From positions 1 to 11,166 of the forward strand of contig CAUJFU010000217.1 of assembly GCA_963169055.1 (NCBI GenBank): a DNA stretch of 11,166 nt, in the 5' to 3' direction. The notes beneath the pieces were generated by a model. It was given only the letters and a program-made list of their open reading frames with translations, had not been told where the DNA came from and did no database searches. Source of the stretch: Myxococcota bacterium. Its GTDB lineage: Bacteria > Myxococcota_C > UBA6777. Positions 1 to 6,817 of the stretch are shown here, piece after piece; position 1 is the first letter of the stretch; each line of letters begins with the position of its first letter. Made by a program: the position numbers and the translations under genes.

Positions 1-935
1 ACGCTTGCCAAAAAGACAGCGATTGCAAAGCGGGCTACCTCTGCCAACAAGGCACGTGTGTGCTGGCTCCGCCCGTCGTGTGCAATCCCTCCTGCGCAGC
101 CACACAACAATGCACCCCGAGCGGTTGTGTAAGCGAAACCACCGCAGGGATCGGTGAAGAGTGTTCGGCTCAAAAACCCTGCGCCCAAGGGCTCGGATGT
201 GTGCAAGTCAGCAGCAGCGTTTCCCGCTGTTTCCAGCCCTGCCAAGGCCCACAAGATTGTCAACAAAATACCCTGCGCAAAGCGTGTTATTTTCTCGGAG
301 GAAGCCAGAGTTATTGCATCCAAGAAGCAGGAAACGGCCAATCCTGCGGATTATCGGGAAAGATCCAAGCGCTCTGCAACAGCGCCACCGTCTGCCAAGA
401 AAGCCTCTGCCAAGTCCCCACCACAGTCGCCCCCAACGCACGCTGTGGCATCCAAGGGAAGATCTGCCCCCAAGATCATCCCTGCATCGGATTCCCCGAT
501 GGCAACGGGGGTTTCATCCGCTACTGCATGAAGTCATGCACCTACAAAAGCAACGATCCCAAAAGCGACTGTCCCAATCTCTTCACATGCGAAGAACTCA
601 GCGGAACAAGGGGCTTTTGCACCCCCAATGGAACCGCCCAAGTCGATGATCTGTGCGGTGGCACCCAAAGCGGCAACACCTTTGATTCCTCCAAAGCCTG
701 CGCCCCCGGCTTGAGTTGTGTTGGACTCGCTCGCTCGATCTGCCTGCCTTTGGCAGACGGCGATTGCACAAGCTCTGGCCTACAATGCGCAAGTGGCCGT
801 CAATGTAGCGTGATCTACGGTGGGGGAAAAAGCTACTCGATCTGTAGTCAAGTGTGTAGCGCGTCCAATACCTGCAATAAGTCTTATCTTGGATGCGATA
901 CCAGTCGCAAACTTTGCTTCCCAAACAACCCCTAA
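1..935 (+). CDS. Cys-rich secreted/surface protein, 3' part (5' end outside window)
   Basis: The reading frame is open from the left edge (first full codon at position 3) to a TAA at 933-935, giving 310 visible residues. A GTG at 60 could be mistaken for the start, but the codons before it encode a C-x5-C-x5-C-x4-C module of the same type as the rest, so the gene begins upstream of the window. The protein is a string of short Cys-rich modules, each with closely spaced cysteines separated by Gly, Ser, Gln and Asp, as in Dickkopf-like or EGF-like disulfide-rich units of myxobacterial surface proteins. No signal peptide can be seen because the N-terminus is missing. No enzymatic motif is present. 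The next gene starts 55 bases downstream on the same strand with no visible terminator between them, so they may be cotranscribed. The exact role is unknown; adhesion or envelope structure is a guess from composition. Confidence 0.85.
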   Translation, partial: ACQKDSDCKAGYLCQQGTCVLAPPVVCNPSCAATQQCTPSGCVSETTAGIGEECSAQKPCAQGLGCVQVSSSVSRCFQPCQGPQDCQQNTLRKACYFLGGSQSYCIQEAGNGQSCGLSGKIQALCNSATVCQESLCQVPTTVAPNARCGIQGKICPQDHPCIGFPDGNGGFIRYCMKSCTYKSNDPKSDCPNLFTCEELSGTRGFCTPNGTAQVDDLCGGTQSGNTFDSSKACAPGLSCVGLARSICLPLADGDCTSSGLQCASGRQCSVIYGGGKSYSICSQVCSASNTCNKSYLGCDTSRKLCFPNNP

Positions 936-976
936 TATGCGTTCTTCCACAAAGGCCGATCGAAACAAAGACTCAA

Positions 977-983
977 AAGGAGG
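977..983 (+). promoter_or_regulatory. Ribosome binding site fixing the ATG at 991
   Basis: AAGGAGG lies 7 bases before the ATG at 991. It is a near-perfect Shine-Dalgarno sequence. It decides against the longer in-frame GTG start at 820, which would overlap the preceding gene and bury the signal peptide. Confidence 0.85.
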
Positions 984-990
984 AAAAAAA

Positions 991-1830
991 ATGCAACAAC
1001 GCAAAGGAAACAACTCTCTGCACGTGCGCCGCCTGTGTGCGTTGCTTGTTGGATGGGTGGTGGGGCTGTCCCTCGCGGCCCCAGTCCACGCACAAGACGC
1101 AGTGTGTGAAGAACCCGGGTTTTACAGCATTTTGTGTGGACCTTATCAAGTCAAAAAAGAGCAACACGCCGATAGAACACGCGAGACGACGTTGATAAGC
1201 CCGATGGGAGCGCAAGTGATCTATCAAGTCATCCCCTTTGCCTATTTCCCTGACCAACGCGGATCTCTCAAGCAAGTGATCGAATTTTACCGACAAAAGC
1301 TCACACAAGCCAAAGGCAGCGCCCCGCAAGAAAAATGGTACGTCCACAAAGGCAGCGTCCGCTTTTACCAGCTCTATTTCCCGCCCAACATCGGACTGTG
1401 GATGACATCGACCGCAGGCGGTTACTTGGCGGTCTTTGCGACATGGAAAGACCCAAAAGATCCGTTAATGCAACACCTCGACACGACCCGCTATGCAGCC
1501 CGCCCGATCAACGAAGCCATCGCCCCGCCTTCTGCTCCCCCCTCCGATGCTGTTGGCCAAGGCCAATGGTTCTGCAAATCCCAAGGCGTCGTACAGCATT
1601 GCCGAAAAAATCGCGGGGCCTATTACACGCCTTGCACTTCGCTCACAGCTTTTGGCGGGGGCATCGGCGCAACACGCGATGCAGCCGCATCTGCCGCGCT
1701 CCAGAAGTGCATGATGAATCGAACCAGTCTTTATATTCGAGGGAATTTTCCGTCAGGATCGTCCCACTACTACAATTTCAGCCGTTATGCGGGGCCTTGT
1801 ATGGTGACGCATTGCAGTCTGTCTCGCTGA
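991..1830 (+). CDS. Exported hypothetical protein, two-part, Cys-rich C-terminus
   Basis: This 279-residue protein of unrecognised family starts at ATG 991. Residues 1-34 form a typical Sec signal peptide: basic start with R13-R14, hydrophobic core LLVGWVVGLSLAA, and cleavage expected after VHA (A34). The mature part has a region at about 35-165 with C39 and C49, rich in beta-forming and aromatic residues. A Pro/Ser linker follows at about 171-188 (APPSAPPS). The C-terminal domain, from about 190, has C195, C204, C215, C240, C270 and C275 and a short helix-like A-A-x-x-A-A-L-x-x-C stretch. The eight cysteines of the mature protein could form four disulfides. The A-A-L-x-x-C stretch recalls small secreted DUF4189-like domains, but I cannot claim that match. 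It probably lies in the periplasm or outside the cell. Its 3' end overlaps the opposing YkgJ-family gene by 53 bases. Confidence 0.85.
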   Translation: MQQRKGNNSLHVRRLCALLVGWVVGLSLAAPVHAQDAVCEEPGFYSILCGPYQVKKEQHADRTRETTLISPMGAQVIYQVIPFAYFPDQRGSLKQVIEFYRQKLTQAKGSAPQEKWYVHKGSVRFYQLYFPPNIGLWMTSTAGGYLAVFATWKDPKDPLMQHLDTTRYAARPINEAIAPPSAPPSDAVGQGQWFCKSQGVVQHCRKNRGAYYTPCTSLTAFGGGIGATRDAAASAALQKCMMNRTSLYIRGNFPSGSSHYYNFSRYAGPCMVTHCSLSR

Positions 1831-2311
1831 TGCGAGAGTCCGTACCTTCGGAGGAGAGCCGTTGGTTTGAGGAGACCGCATCAGAAGAGAGAAGCGAAGG
1901 GGCCGATGATACGGGGAGGAGTGATGCGGCGGGGGGCTGGAGAGTTTGCGCACGGGAAGAGGGCGGCTCAAGGGGAGGAAGCCCCCAGCGTGCGCGGGCT
2001 TTGTCACAATCGGGGTTGTGTTCTTCATTTGCCCAAGAATAAGGAAAGGCACGACAAGTCGTCGAACGCTGCGCGTAGATCGAACAGTGAACGCTTTTTC
2101 CGATCTCTCCTTGAAGCGCAACGCACCGAGGTTCGGGCTGATGGGTGCCTTTCATTACGCGACGATAAGGCGGAAGATCCTCGACAAATTCTGTTGGGAC
2201 GGTGCCGCCTTCGCAATCGTCGCCTTCTCCCCAATAGAAGGCTACCCGAAAACAAGCACAACAAGCCCCACAAGATACACACGGATTGAATTCGGGGGAC
2301 ACGGATGACAT
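1778..2311 (-). CDS. YkgJ-family cysteine cluster protein
   Basis: This 177-residue protein carries the YkgJ/CxxCxxCC signature: C11-x2-C14-x2-C17-C18 near the N-terminus, C63, then C76-S-I-Y and R82-x3-C86-R-x-F-P, and C102. The family is thought to bind metal, possibly zinc or an Fe-S cluster, through these cysteines; its biochemical role is generally not established. The start is ATG 2311 because GGAGG lies 8 bases before it. An upstream in-frame ATG at 2449 lacks homology and would add 46 unlikely residues. After about residue 112 the protein becomes a Pro/Ser-rich, probably disordered tail of about 60 residues that is unusual for the family. The last codons of the tail overlap the opposing gene. 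It lies 198 bases downstream of another minus-strand gene and may or may not be cotranscribed with it. No signal peptide, so cytoplasmic. Confidence 0.9.
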   Translation of the reverse strand: MSSVSPEFNPCVSCGACCACFRVAFYWGEGDDCEGGTVPTEFVEDLPPYRRVMKGTHQPEPRCVALQGEIGKSVHCSIYAQRSTTCRAFPYSWANEEHNPDCDKARARWGLPPLEPPSSRAQTLQPPAASLLPVSSAPSLLSSDAVSSNQRLSSEGTDSRISETDCNASPYKAPHNG

Positions 2312-2319
2312 AGCCGAAA

Positions 2320-2324
2320 CCTCC
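2320..2324 (-). promoter_or_regulatory. Ribosome binding site fixing the ATG at 2311
   Basis: On the minus strand GGAGG sits 8 bases before the ATG at 2311. This supports the shorter YkgJ-family protein rather than the start at 2449. Confidence 0.8.
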
Positions 2325-2356
2325 ACGCAAAACACGCACAGGCCAATTGTCGACTG

Positions 2357-2369
2357 TGTAATTCTTACA
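2357..2369. promoter_or_regulatory. Small inverted repeat upstream of the YkgJ-family gene
   Basis: TGTAA-TTC-TTACA is a 5-base perfect inverted repeat with a 3-base centre, 45 bases before the YkgJ-family ATG. Its size and symmetry would fit a dimeric repressor site, but a 10-base match can arise by chance and no clear -35/-10 pair is visible around it. A second, looser inverted repeat, GCGTCC at 2413-2418 and GGACGC at 2436-2441, lies further upstream. Confidence 0.2.
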
Positions 2370-2509
2370 GACATCGGACGAGGGGAATACACGAAAGAAA
2401 CGACGTGCAGAGGCGTCCTAGCACAACCGAAGACAGGACGCAAGCTCACAACATCGCCAAGAAGAATCGAAGCAAGCAGAAAACACGGAAGGAACGCACA
2501 AGGGGTTGA

Positions 2510-3202
2510 TCAAGAAGCACATCCGCACTTGAGAAGATGCGATATCTTTGTTTGGAAAGGAGGTTTACCGAGATGGACGTGGTGGCTCACAGTGAGGTAA
2601 GGGCCGAGTCCGCCTTGGCAAGTGCAGGTGGGTGTCTTCACGCGTTGTAGGGCAGGATAAGCGCGTTGGATTTGCCCCCAACAAGCCCGAAGCATCTCGT
2701 TGTACTGTTCGGGCTTGAAGGACTTTGCGCAAGCATCGGGAGGCTTAATCTCTGCCATGAAAGAAAGCTGCCCACTTGTGCGATCATAAGAAAGCGATGC
2801 GTTTGGTGGCATCGAAGCGCGCTTCCAGACCAATTGTTTGCTGCGGATCGAATGGATCTCTAGATCGTAAAAGTCGCTGCCTTGTTCGATCGCAACAAGC
2901 GCGTACTCTCGGACGATTCCGCGAAAACGCGTCATGTCGTCGGCTTTGATGTACAAACGCGCTTTTCCTTTGTGACAGAGCGAAGCCTTGCCGCCTTGTT
3001 TGATCATCAACCAGTCTTTGGTTTTGACCACCGTATACTTTTGAAAACGATAACATTCGCGGTGTTGTTTGGCATCTTTCAGAACTTGTAGCGGCGATTC
3101 TCCAAGTAATTCTTCGGCAGAAGCAAGAGAAAGCATACCGCCCCAAGCACCCAAGAAACCCAAAAGAAAGAATATGCGACGTATAAAAAAGTGTTTTGTC
3201 AT
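2510..3202 (-). CDS. Exported Cys-rich hypothetical protein
   Basis: This 230-residue protein has no recognised family. Residues 1-29 form a signal peptide: MTKHFFIRR, then a hydrophobic core FFLLGFLGAWGGMLSL, with cleavage expected after ASA (A29). The mature protein has eight cysteines: C50, C76, C148, C164, then two C-x-C pairs, C183/C185 and C226/C228. C148 to C164 frames a helical stretch. The two C-x-C pairs near the C-terminus are distinctive and could be disulfides or a metal site. The ATG at 3202 is chosen. A TTG at 3205 is one codon upstream, and AAAGGAG at 3213-3219 is 10 bases from the ATG and 7 from the TTG, so either may be used, changing the protein by one residue. It is transcribed divergently from rlmI. 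Envelope location is inferred from the signal peptide; function is unknown. Confidence 0.85.
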   Translation of the reverse strand: MTKHFFIRRIFFLLGFLGAWGGMLSLASAEELLGESPLQVLKDAKQHRECYRFQKYTVVKTKDWLMIKQGGKASLCHKGKARLYIKADDMTRFRGIVREYALVAIEQGSDFYDLEIHSIRSKQLVWKRASMPPNASLSYDRTSGQLSFMAEIKPPDACAKSFKPEQYNEMLRACWGQIQRAYPALQRVKTPTCTCQGGLGPYLTVSHHVHLGKPPFQTKISHLLKCGCAS

Positions 3203-3258
3203 CAAGAAAATGCTCCTTTGTGGTGGGGTAGAGCGCGCTGAGACAGCGTATCCAACGC

Positions 3259-3270
3259 ATTTTGCAAAAT
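3259..3270. promoter_or_regulatory. Perfect 12-base palindrome in the divergent intergenic region
   Basis: ATTTTGCAAAAT reads the same on both strands and is flanked by GC at 3257-3258 and, after two bases, GC at 3273-3274. It lies 56 bases upstream of the minus-strand ATG at 3202 and inside the region shared with rlmI, where an operator would be expected. Function is inferred only from symmetry and position. Confidence 0.3.
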
Positions 3271-3407
3271 ATGCCCAGAATGACGTGCGAGAAGAACAAC
3301 TTACAAACCATTCAACCGCACCGCTCCTAGTCCTATACGAAGCGTCTGTGTTTTTGTCGCGTAGGAACGACTTGTCTATGGCAAAAAGAAACTAGCCCCC
3401 TTGTCAA

Positions 3408-3420
3408 GATCGCAGCGATC
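3408..3420. promoter_or_regulatory. 13-base inverted repeat between the divergent genes
   Basis: GATCGC-A-GCGATC is a perfect 6-base inverted repeat around a single central base, 74 bases upstream of the rlmI ATG. A TTGACA-like hexamer reads on the minus strand at 3402-3407, directly next to it, but no good -10 follows at the usual distance. It may be an operator for one or both divergent genes. Confidence 0.25.
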
Positions 3421-3431
3421 CCACACAACAA

Positions 3432-3463
3432 GCGCCGCCTTTTTCGGGGGCGCATCTCGCGCC
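3432..3463 (+). promoter_or_regulatory. Leader of rlmI with two mutually exclusive hairpins
   Basis: GGCGC at 3449-3453 can pair with GCGCC at 3432-3436, giving a stem extended by CC/GG across one G-G mismatch around a TTTTTC loop. It can instead pair with GCGCC at 3459-3463 around a 5-base ATCTC loop. Both cannot form together. The rlmI ribosome binding site AGGAG (3481-3485) is 17 bases beyond the second stem. The layout resembles a leader that switches between two folds. No U-tract follows either stem, so classical termination is not supported. Confidence 0.3.
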
Positions 3464-3494
3464 GTGGATCTATTGGCGAGAGGAGAGAGAAAAC

Positions 3495-4685
3495 ATGAAG
3501 GCATTGGTACGATTGAAAACGGCAGGAGAGCGTTCGGTGGAGCGCCACCATCCGTGGCTTTTTACGGGGGCGTTGGACAAGATCGAAGGAAAGCCGAAGA
3601 GCGGCGAAACGGTGGGCGTATTCAACACAAAAGGCGAGCTTTTGGGATTTGGAGCGTATTCGCCCCAATCGCAGATCGCAGTTCGGATGTGGCACCATTC
3701 GCCCGACCGTGGGGTCGATCATGCTTTTTTTATGGAGCGCTTTCGTGCAGCCATCACAATGCGCTCGAAGGTGCTGCCGCCCGATGCACAAAGCGCGTGT
3801 CGGCTGATCTATGGTGAATCCGATGGTTTTCCCGGTCTGATCGTCGATCGGTATGGGGATTATCTAGTGATGCAGTGCCTGTCGGCAGGAGCGGAGTTTT
3901 GGAAGCGAGCATGGGCGGAGATGTTGCAATCCTTGTTGGAAGTGCGCGGAGTCTTCGAGCGTTCGGAAAGCGACGTCCGAAAGAAAGAAGGATTGGAGCA
4001 AGTGACAGGCGTCTTGAAAGGAGAAGCCCCACCGAATCCCCTCACGATCGAAGAGGGCGGATTGCGCTATCTCGTGGATGTGTATGAAGGCCACAAGACG
4101 GGCTTTTACCTCGACCAGCGGGCTAACCGCGCAACGCTGCGCTCTTTGGTACAGGGCGCGGAGGTGCTGAATTGCTTTGCTTATACGGGGGGATTTGGTT
4201 TGTCCGCGCTCAAGGGAGGGGCCGCCCATGTCACGCAGATCGAAGCCTCTGCAAAAGCCCTTGAGGTCGCCCGTCAACACATCGAATTAAACGGTTTTGA
4301 CGCACAACGCAGCACACTGATCGAAGGCGATGTCTTTGCGGAGCTTCGGAAGTTTCAGAAAGAGCAGCGGATGTTTGATGTGATCATCCTCGACCCACCG
4401 AAGTTTGCGGAGTCCAAGGCCCAAATTGATCGGGCCTGCCGAGGCTACAAAGATATCAATCTTCAAGCATTCAAGATTTTGCGCCCGGGAGGTTTGCTGT
4501 TGACGTTCTCTTGTTCTGGACAGATGACGACACCTTTGTTTCAAAAGATCGTGGCCGATGCTGCGCTAGATGCCGGACGCACCGCTCAGATCTTGCGGCG
4601 ACTCGAACAAGACGCCGATCACCCGACGCTGTTGTCCTTCCCCGAAGGAACTTACCTCAAAGGCTTGTTGTGTCGGGCAGAATAA
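3495..4685 (+). CDS. rlmI: 23S rRNA (cytosine-C5)-methyltransferase RlmI
   Basis: This 396-residue protein has the length and domain order of RlmI, which uses S-adenosylmethionine to methylate C1962 of 23S rRNA (E. coli numbering). Residues 1 to about 75 form a PUA-type RNA-binding domain. A central region has the RLIYGESDGFPGLIVDRY block at 103-120. The characteristic GHKTGFYLDQR block starts at 199. The class I methyltransferase domain shows motif I NCFAYTGGFG (226-235), the motif IV segment DPPKF (300-304), and FSCS (338-341), whose C340 is the likely catalytic cysteine. The start ATG is supported by AGGAG 9 bases upstream. The gene stands alone on the plus strand, between a divergent and a convergent gene. 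A 37-base offset repeat covers its last codons and stop. Nothing essential seems missing. The closest alternative is a related m5C rRNA methyltransferase of the same superfamily. Confidence 0.95.
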   Translation: MKALVRLKTAGERSVERHHPWLFTGALDKIEGKPKSGETVGVFNTKGELLGFGAYSPQSQIAVRMWHHSPDRGVDHAFFMERFRAAITMRSKVLPPDAQSACRLIYGESDGFPGLIVDRYGDYLVMQCLSAGAEFWKRAWAEMLQSLLEVRGVFERSESDVRKKEGLEQVTGVLKGEAPPNPLTIEEGGLRYLVDVYEGHKTGFYLDQRANRATLRSLVQGAEVLNCFAYTGGFGLSALKGGAAHVTQIEASAKALEVARQHIELNGFDAQRSTLIEGDVFAELRKFQKEQRMFDVIILDPPKFAESKAQIDRACRGYKDINLQAFKILRPGGLLLTFSCSGQMTTPLFQKIVADAALDAGRTAQILRRLEQDADHPTLLSFPEGTYLKGLLCRAE

Positions 4686-4726
4686 GCACTCGATCGACGG
4701 CTTGTTGTGTCGGGCATAAGCGCTCT
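4662..4726. repeat. Short tandem duplication over the rlmI stop region
   Basis: An 18-base sequence, GGCTTGTTGTGTCGGGCA, occurs at 4662-4679 (inside rlmI) and again at 4699-4716 (after its stop), an offset of 37 bases. After it the copies stay similar with a 3-base gap: GAATAAGCACTC in the first, TAAGCGCTC in the second. Each copy reads GLLCRA followed closely by TAA. The second copy runs up to the 3' end of the opposing gene (stop at 4725-4727). Confidence 0.75.
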
Positions 4727-6332
4727 ATTCTTCTTCTCGAAACAACACAAACCACCCAAACACCGCCGTTCCAAGCAAGACAATCAACGCCAGCAACCAA
4801 CGCAGCGAGTCCACCCAAGGCGCATTGCCCAAGATTACCCGCAAGCCAAAGATCGCAGGAAGTGAAGTCGCCAAAAATCCACCGAGCCGCATACTCCATT
4901 CGATCTGTTGCCGCGAACGATCTTGGAGGTATGTGTTGAGTTCGGAGGATTGATCGTTGACTTCACGCATCAGCTTTTCGACCTCAAAGACGCCTTGCCA
5001 CCGACGCCACAGCACCAAGCCGCGTTCGCGGTGCGTGATCTGGCTGAACCAACTCTGGTTCTTAAACAGCAACACGGCTTTGCGCAAACGCCGCAAGATC
5101 TTTTGGCTCTCCCAACTCAACGCCGTCAACGAACGGATATCCGAAAGTCGCTCAAACAACAGCAACAACGCCGTTCGTTGGAGCGAAGCCAACAAAAAGA
5201 TATCGAAATAATAACTGCCATGATATTGGCCGAGAAATACACGGTTAAACTCGTCCGTATCAAACGCCACAAGGGAACTGCCCTCTTTGGAGATGCTTTG
5301 CCAACGCCGTGTCAACCATTGCTGCGTCTCATCTTCATTTTCCGCTCCGCTCCGACCACTGAGATCCTCATCAAACCGCGAGAAAGCATGCCGTTCGAGC
5401 TGTCTCCGTGCGCGTTCGCGATCGGCCAAGCAAGTCCGATGATCGATGCAGCTAAACGTGTACACCATCATCCGATCATCGTAGCTTGGGCGCACAGGAA
5501 GCTGCAAACGTTGCTCGTAGCGATGGGGCGGCGCGATCGGTCGCAACGCATCAAAGTCTGCAAGCAGATGCGCAAGAAGCTGGTTGATCTGAAAAGATTG
5601 ATCTGCCACCGACATCGTCGGCATCGAAAATCCCCGATAGATCGGCGCAAGCAACCGAAAAAATAACGTTGCGTGCATCTGATCCGTGTAGGTTGGACGA
5701 TCCCCAGAACATCGCAATCGAAAGATCAAAAAGCCCACCCGTAGGCTGCTTACAAGCAATTGTACTTCGTCCAACAGCATCGAGTGACGGTAGTTGCGTT
5801 TGTCGCGGTCGTCTTGCCCGGACAACCAAAAAGGCAAACAGCCTTGCGCATCGGTGGGGCCTAGCGTATCCAGATCCAGCCGATAATGCTGCAACGTCGG
5901 AACAGAAAAATCCTCGTGCGGATTGAATCCATGGCGATCTTCATACAGAGAAGGGAAAAGAAATTTCTTCACATAAGGCAAGAAATATTCTGTTCTATCC
6001 GCGTCTTCGGGATCCTCTTCCGAAAAAACGCGCCGCTTCCAACGCGACGATTTGCGCAGGCGCATAAAGCTGTTGCCATCGTCCTCGTGGAAAGTGAATG
6101 GAAACACGCAAAGGCTGTAATGCCCCGTCAGTTGGAACGGCTGCTCACCCTTTTCCGCTTCCAAGGTTTCGCTCAAACAACCCCCGGGCGCGCAAGGTAG
6201 CGCGCTCTCATCGGTGGATGGGGCGGTTGCATCCTCCAGCGGTTTTGCACAAATCGCGCAGCGTTTGCCGCGCTTTGACGTCGAGTTCGTCGGATGCGAG
6301 AGCGCAGCAGCAGAGATCAGATCGTCATTCAA
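4725..6332 (-). CDS. CorA-topology membrane protein with Cys-rich N-terminus
   Basis: This 535-residue protein has no confidently named family. The N-terminus has C25-x2-C28 and C47-x4-C52, which could bind zinc. A long soluble part follows, with a conserved-looking region around 'DTDEFNRVFLGQYHGSYYFDIFLL'-type aromatic sequence near residue 365-395. A helical stalk (about 440-480) leads into two membrane helices at about 482-501 and 512-531 with a very short loop (GNAPW) and a charged tail. A large soluble domain, long stalk helix and two C-terminal helices is the layout of CorA Mg2+ channels. However, the G-M-N selectivity motif expected at the end of the first helix is absent (it reads F-G-L-R), so Mg2+ transport is not supported. 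The start is TTG 6332: AAGGAGG lies 5 bases before it, the nearby ATG at 6328 is out of frame, and the next in-frame ATG is about 90 codons in. It follows the 141-residue gene by 48 bases, suggesting one operon. Confidence 0.85.
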   Translation of the reverse strand: MNDDLISAAALSHPTNSTSKRGKRCAICAKPLEDATAPSTDESALPCAPGGCLSETLEAEKGEQPFQLTGHYSLCVFPFTFHEDDGNSFMRLRKSSRWKRRVFSEEDPEDADRTEYFLPYVKKFLFPSLYEDRHGFNPHEDFSVPTLQHYRLDLDTLGPTDAQGCLPFWLSGQDDRDKRNYRHSMLLDEVQLLVSSLRVGFLIFRLRCSGDRPTYTDQMHATLFFRLLAPIYRGFSMPTMSVADQSFQINQLLAHLLADFDALRPIAPPHRYEQRLQLPVRPSYDDRMMVYTFSCIDHRTCLADRERARRQLERHAFSRFDEDLSGRSGAENEDETQQWLTRRWQSISKEGSSLVAFDTDEFNRVFLGQYHGSYYFDIFLLASLQRTALLLLFERLSDIRSLTALSWESQKILRRLRKAVLLFKNQSWFSQITHRERGLVLWRRWQGVFEVEKLMREVNDQSSELNTYLQDRSRQQIEWSMRLGGFLATSLPAIFGLRVILGNAPWVDSLRWLLALIVLLGTAVFGWFVLFREEE

Positions 6333-6337
6333 AGCAG

Positions 6338-6344
6338 CCTCCTT
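6338..6344 (-). promoter_or_regulatory. Ribosome binding site deciding a TTG start at 6332
   Basis: AAGGAGG on the minus strand lies 5 bases before TTG 6332. The match is full-strength and there is no in-frame ATG nearby, so TTG is the likely start of the membrane protein. The spacing is slightly short. Confidence 0.7.
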
Positions 6345-6361
6345 CCAGATCGCAGGACATA

Positions 6362-6375
6362 CCCCTTCCGAGGGG
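6362..6375 (-). promoter_or_regulatory. Small GC hairpin between two cotranscribed genes
   Basis: CCCCT-CGGA-AGGGG on the minus strand forms a 5-base stem with a 4-base loop in the 48-base gap between the 141-residue gene and the membrane protein gene. No T-run follows, so it is not a convincing terminator. It might stabilise or separate the two parts of the message. Confidence 0.3.
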
Positions 6376-6380
6376 AATGC

Positions 6381-6806
6381 CTATTTCCGAGCATAATACA
6401 CGCCTTGAGAAAAAAGATGCCCCAACTCTTGCTCACTGAGCCAAGGAAAATACGTCATCATCGCAGCTCTCCATGCTTGTGCATAGACTTCTTCGCTATG
6501 CTTTCCTGCCTCTTTTTGCAGCCATGATTCAGAGAATTGTTTTACTTCTTGACAGACTTCTGAGATGGTCTCCAATTGCGCAACGGAAAGCTGCGGAAAC
6601 AACACAGCCAATCGGCCTTGTATCGGCTGCAACCAATCCTCTCCGAAAGATAACGCCAAACGCAGCCCAGCCCCAAGCCATCTATGCGCTTCGTTGAGAT
6701 CCTCAGCCTCTTGCAAAAACGCCCTTGTGATGGGATAGGCGTCGTTGGATGGGCGGATTGTTTTTTGCTTTGCAGGCTGTTGGGTCGAGCGTTTGTTTTT
6801 TTCCAT
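6381..6806 (-). CDS. Small helical hypothetical protein with internal repeat
   Basis: This 141-residue protein has no recognised family. Residues 1-20 are basic and probably flexible. The rest is rich in Leu, Ala, Glu and Gln and looks all-helical, without signal peptide or membrane segment, so cytoplasmic. The motif F-P-x-L-S-x-x-x-L occurs at 70-78 (FPQLSVAQL) and again 50 residues later at 120-128 (FPWLSEQEL), each preceded by an amphipathic helix with Trp, suggesting a duplicated helical unit. ATG 6806 is chosen because AGGGGG lies 8 bases before it. An upstream ATG at 6860 is in frame but reads through a hairpin and has no comparable ribosome binding site. It lies 149 bases after the 670-residue gene and 48 bases before the membrane protein gene, all on the minus strand. 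It may be a partner or adaptor for one of them; this is inference. Confidence 0.75.
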   Translation of the reverse strand: MEKNKRSTQQPAKQKTIRPSNDAYPITRAFLQEAEDLNEAHRWLGAGLRLALSFGEDWLQPIQGRLAVLFPQLSVAQLETISEVCQEVKQFSESWLQKEAGKHSEEVYAQAWRAAMMTYFPWLSEQELGHLFSQGVYYARK

Positions 6807-6817
6807 GAACAGCACCC

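Noticed and set aside
820-990. Longer N-terminus for the 279-residue exported protein from GTG 820
   Set aside because: It would overlap the previous gene by over 100 bases and place the signal peptide internally; the strong ribosome binding site is before ATG 991.
6362-6375. Rho-independent terminator between the 141-residue gene and the membrane protein gene
   Set aside because: The stem is only 5 bases and there is no T-run after it on the minus strand.
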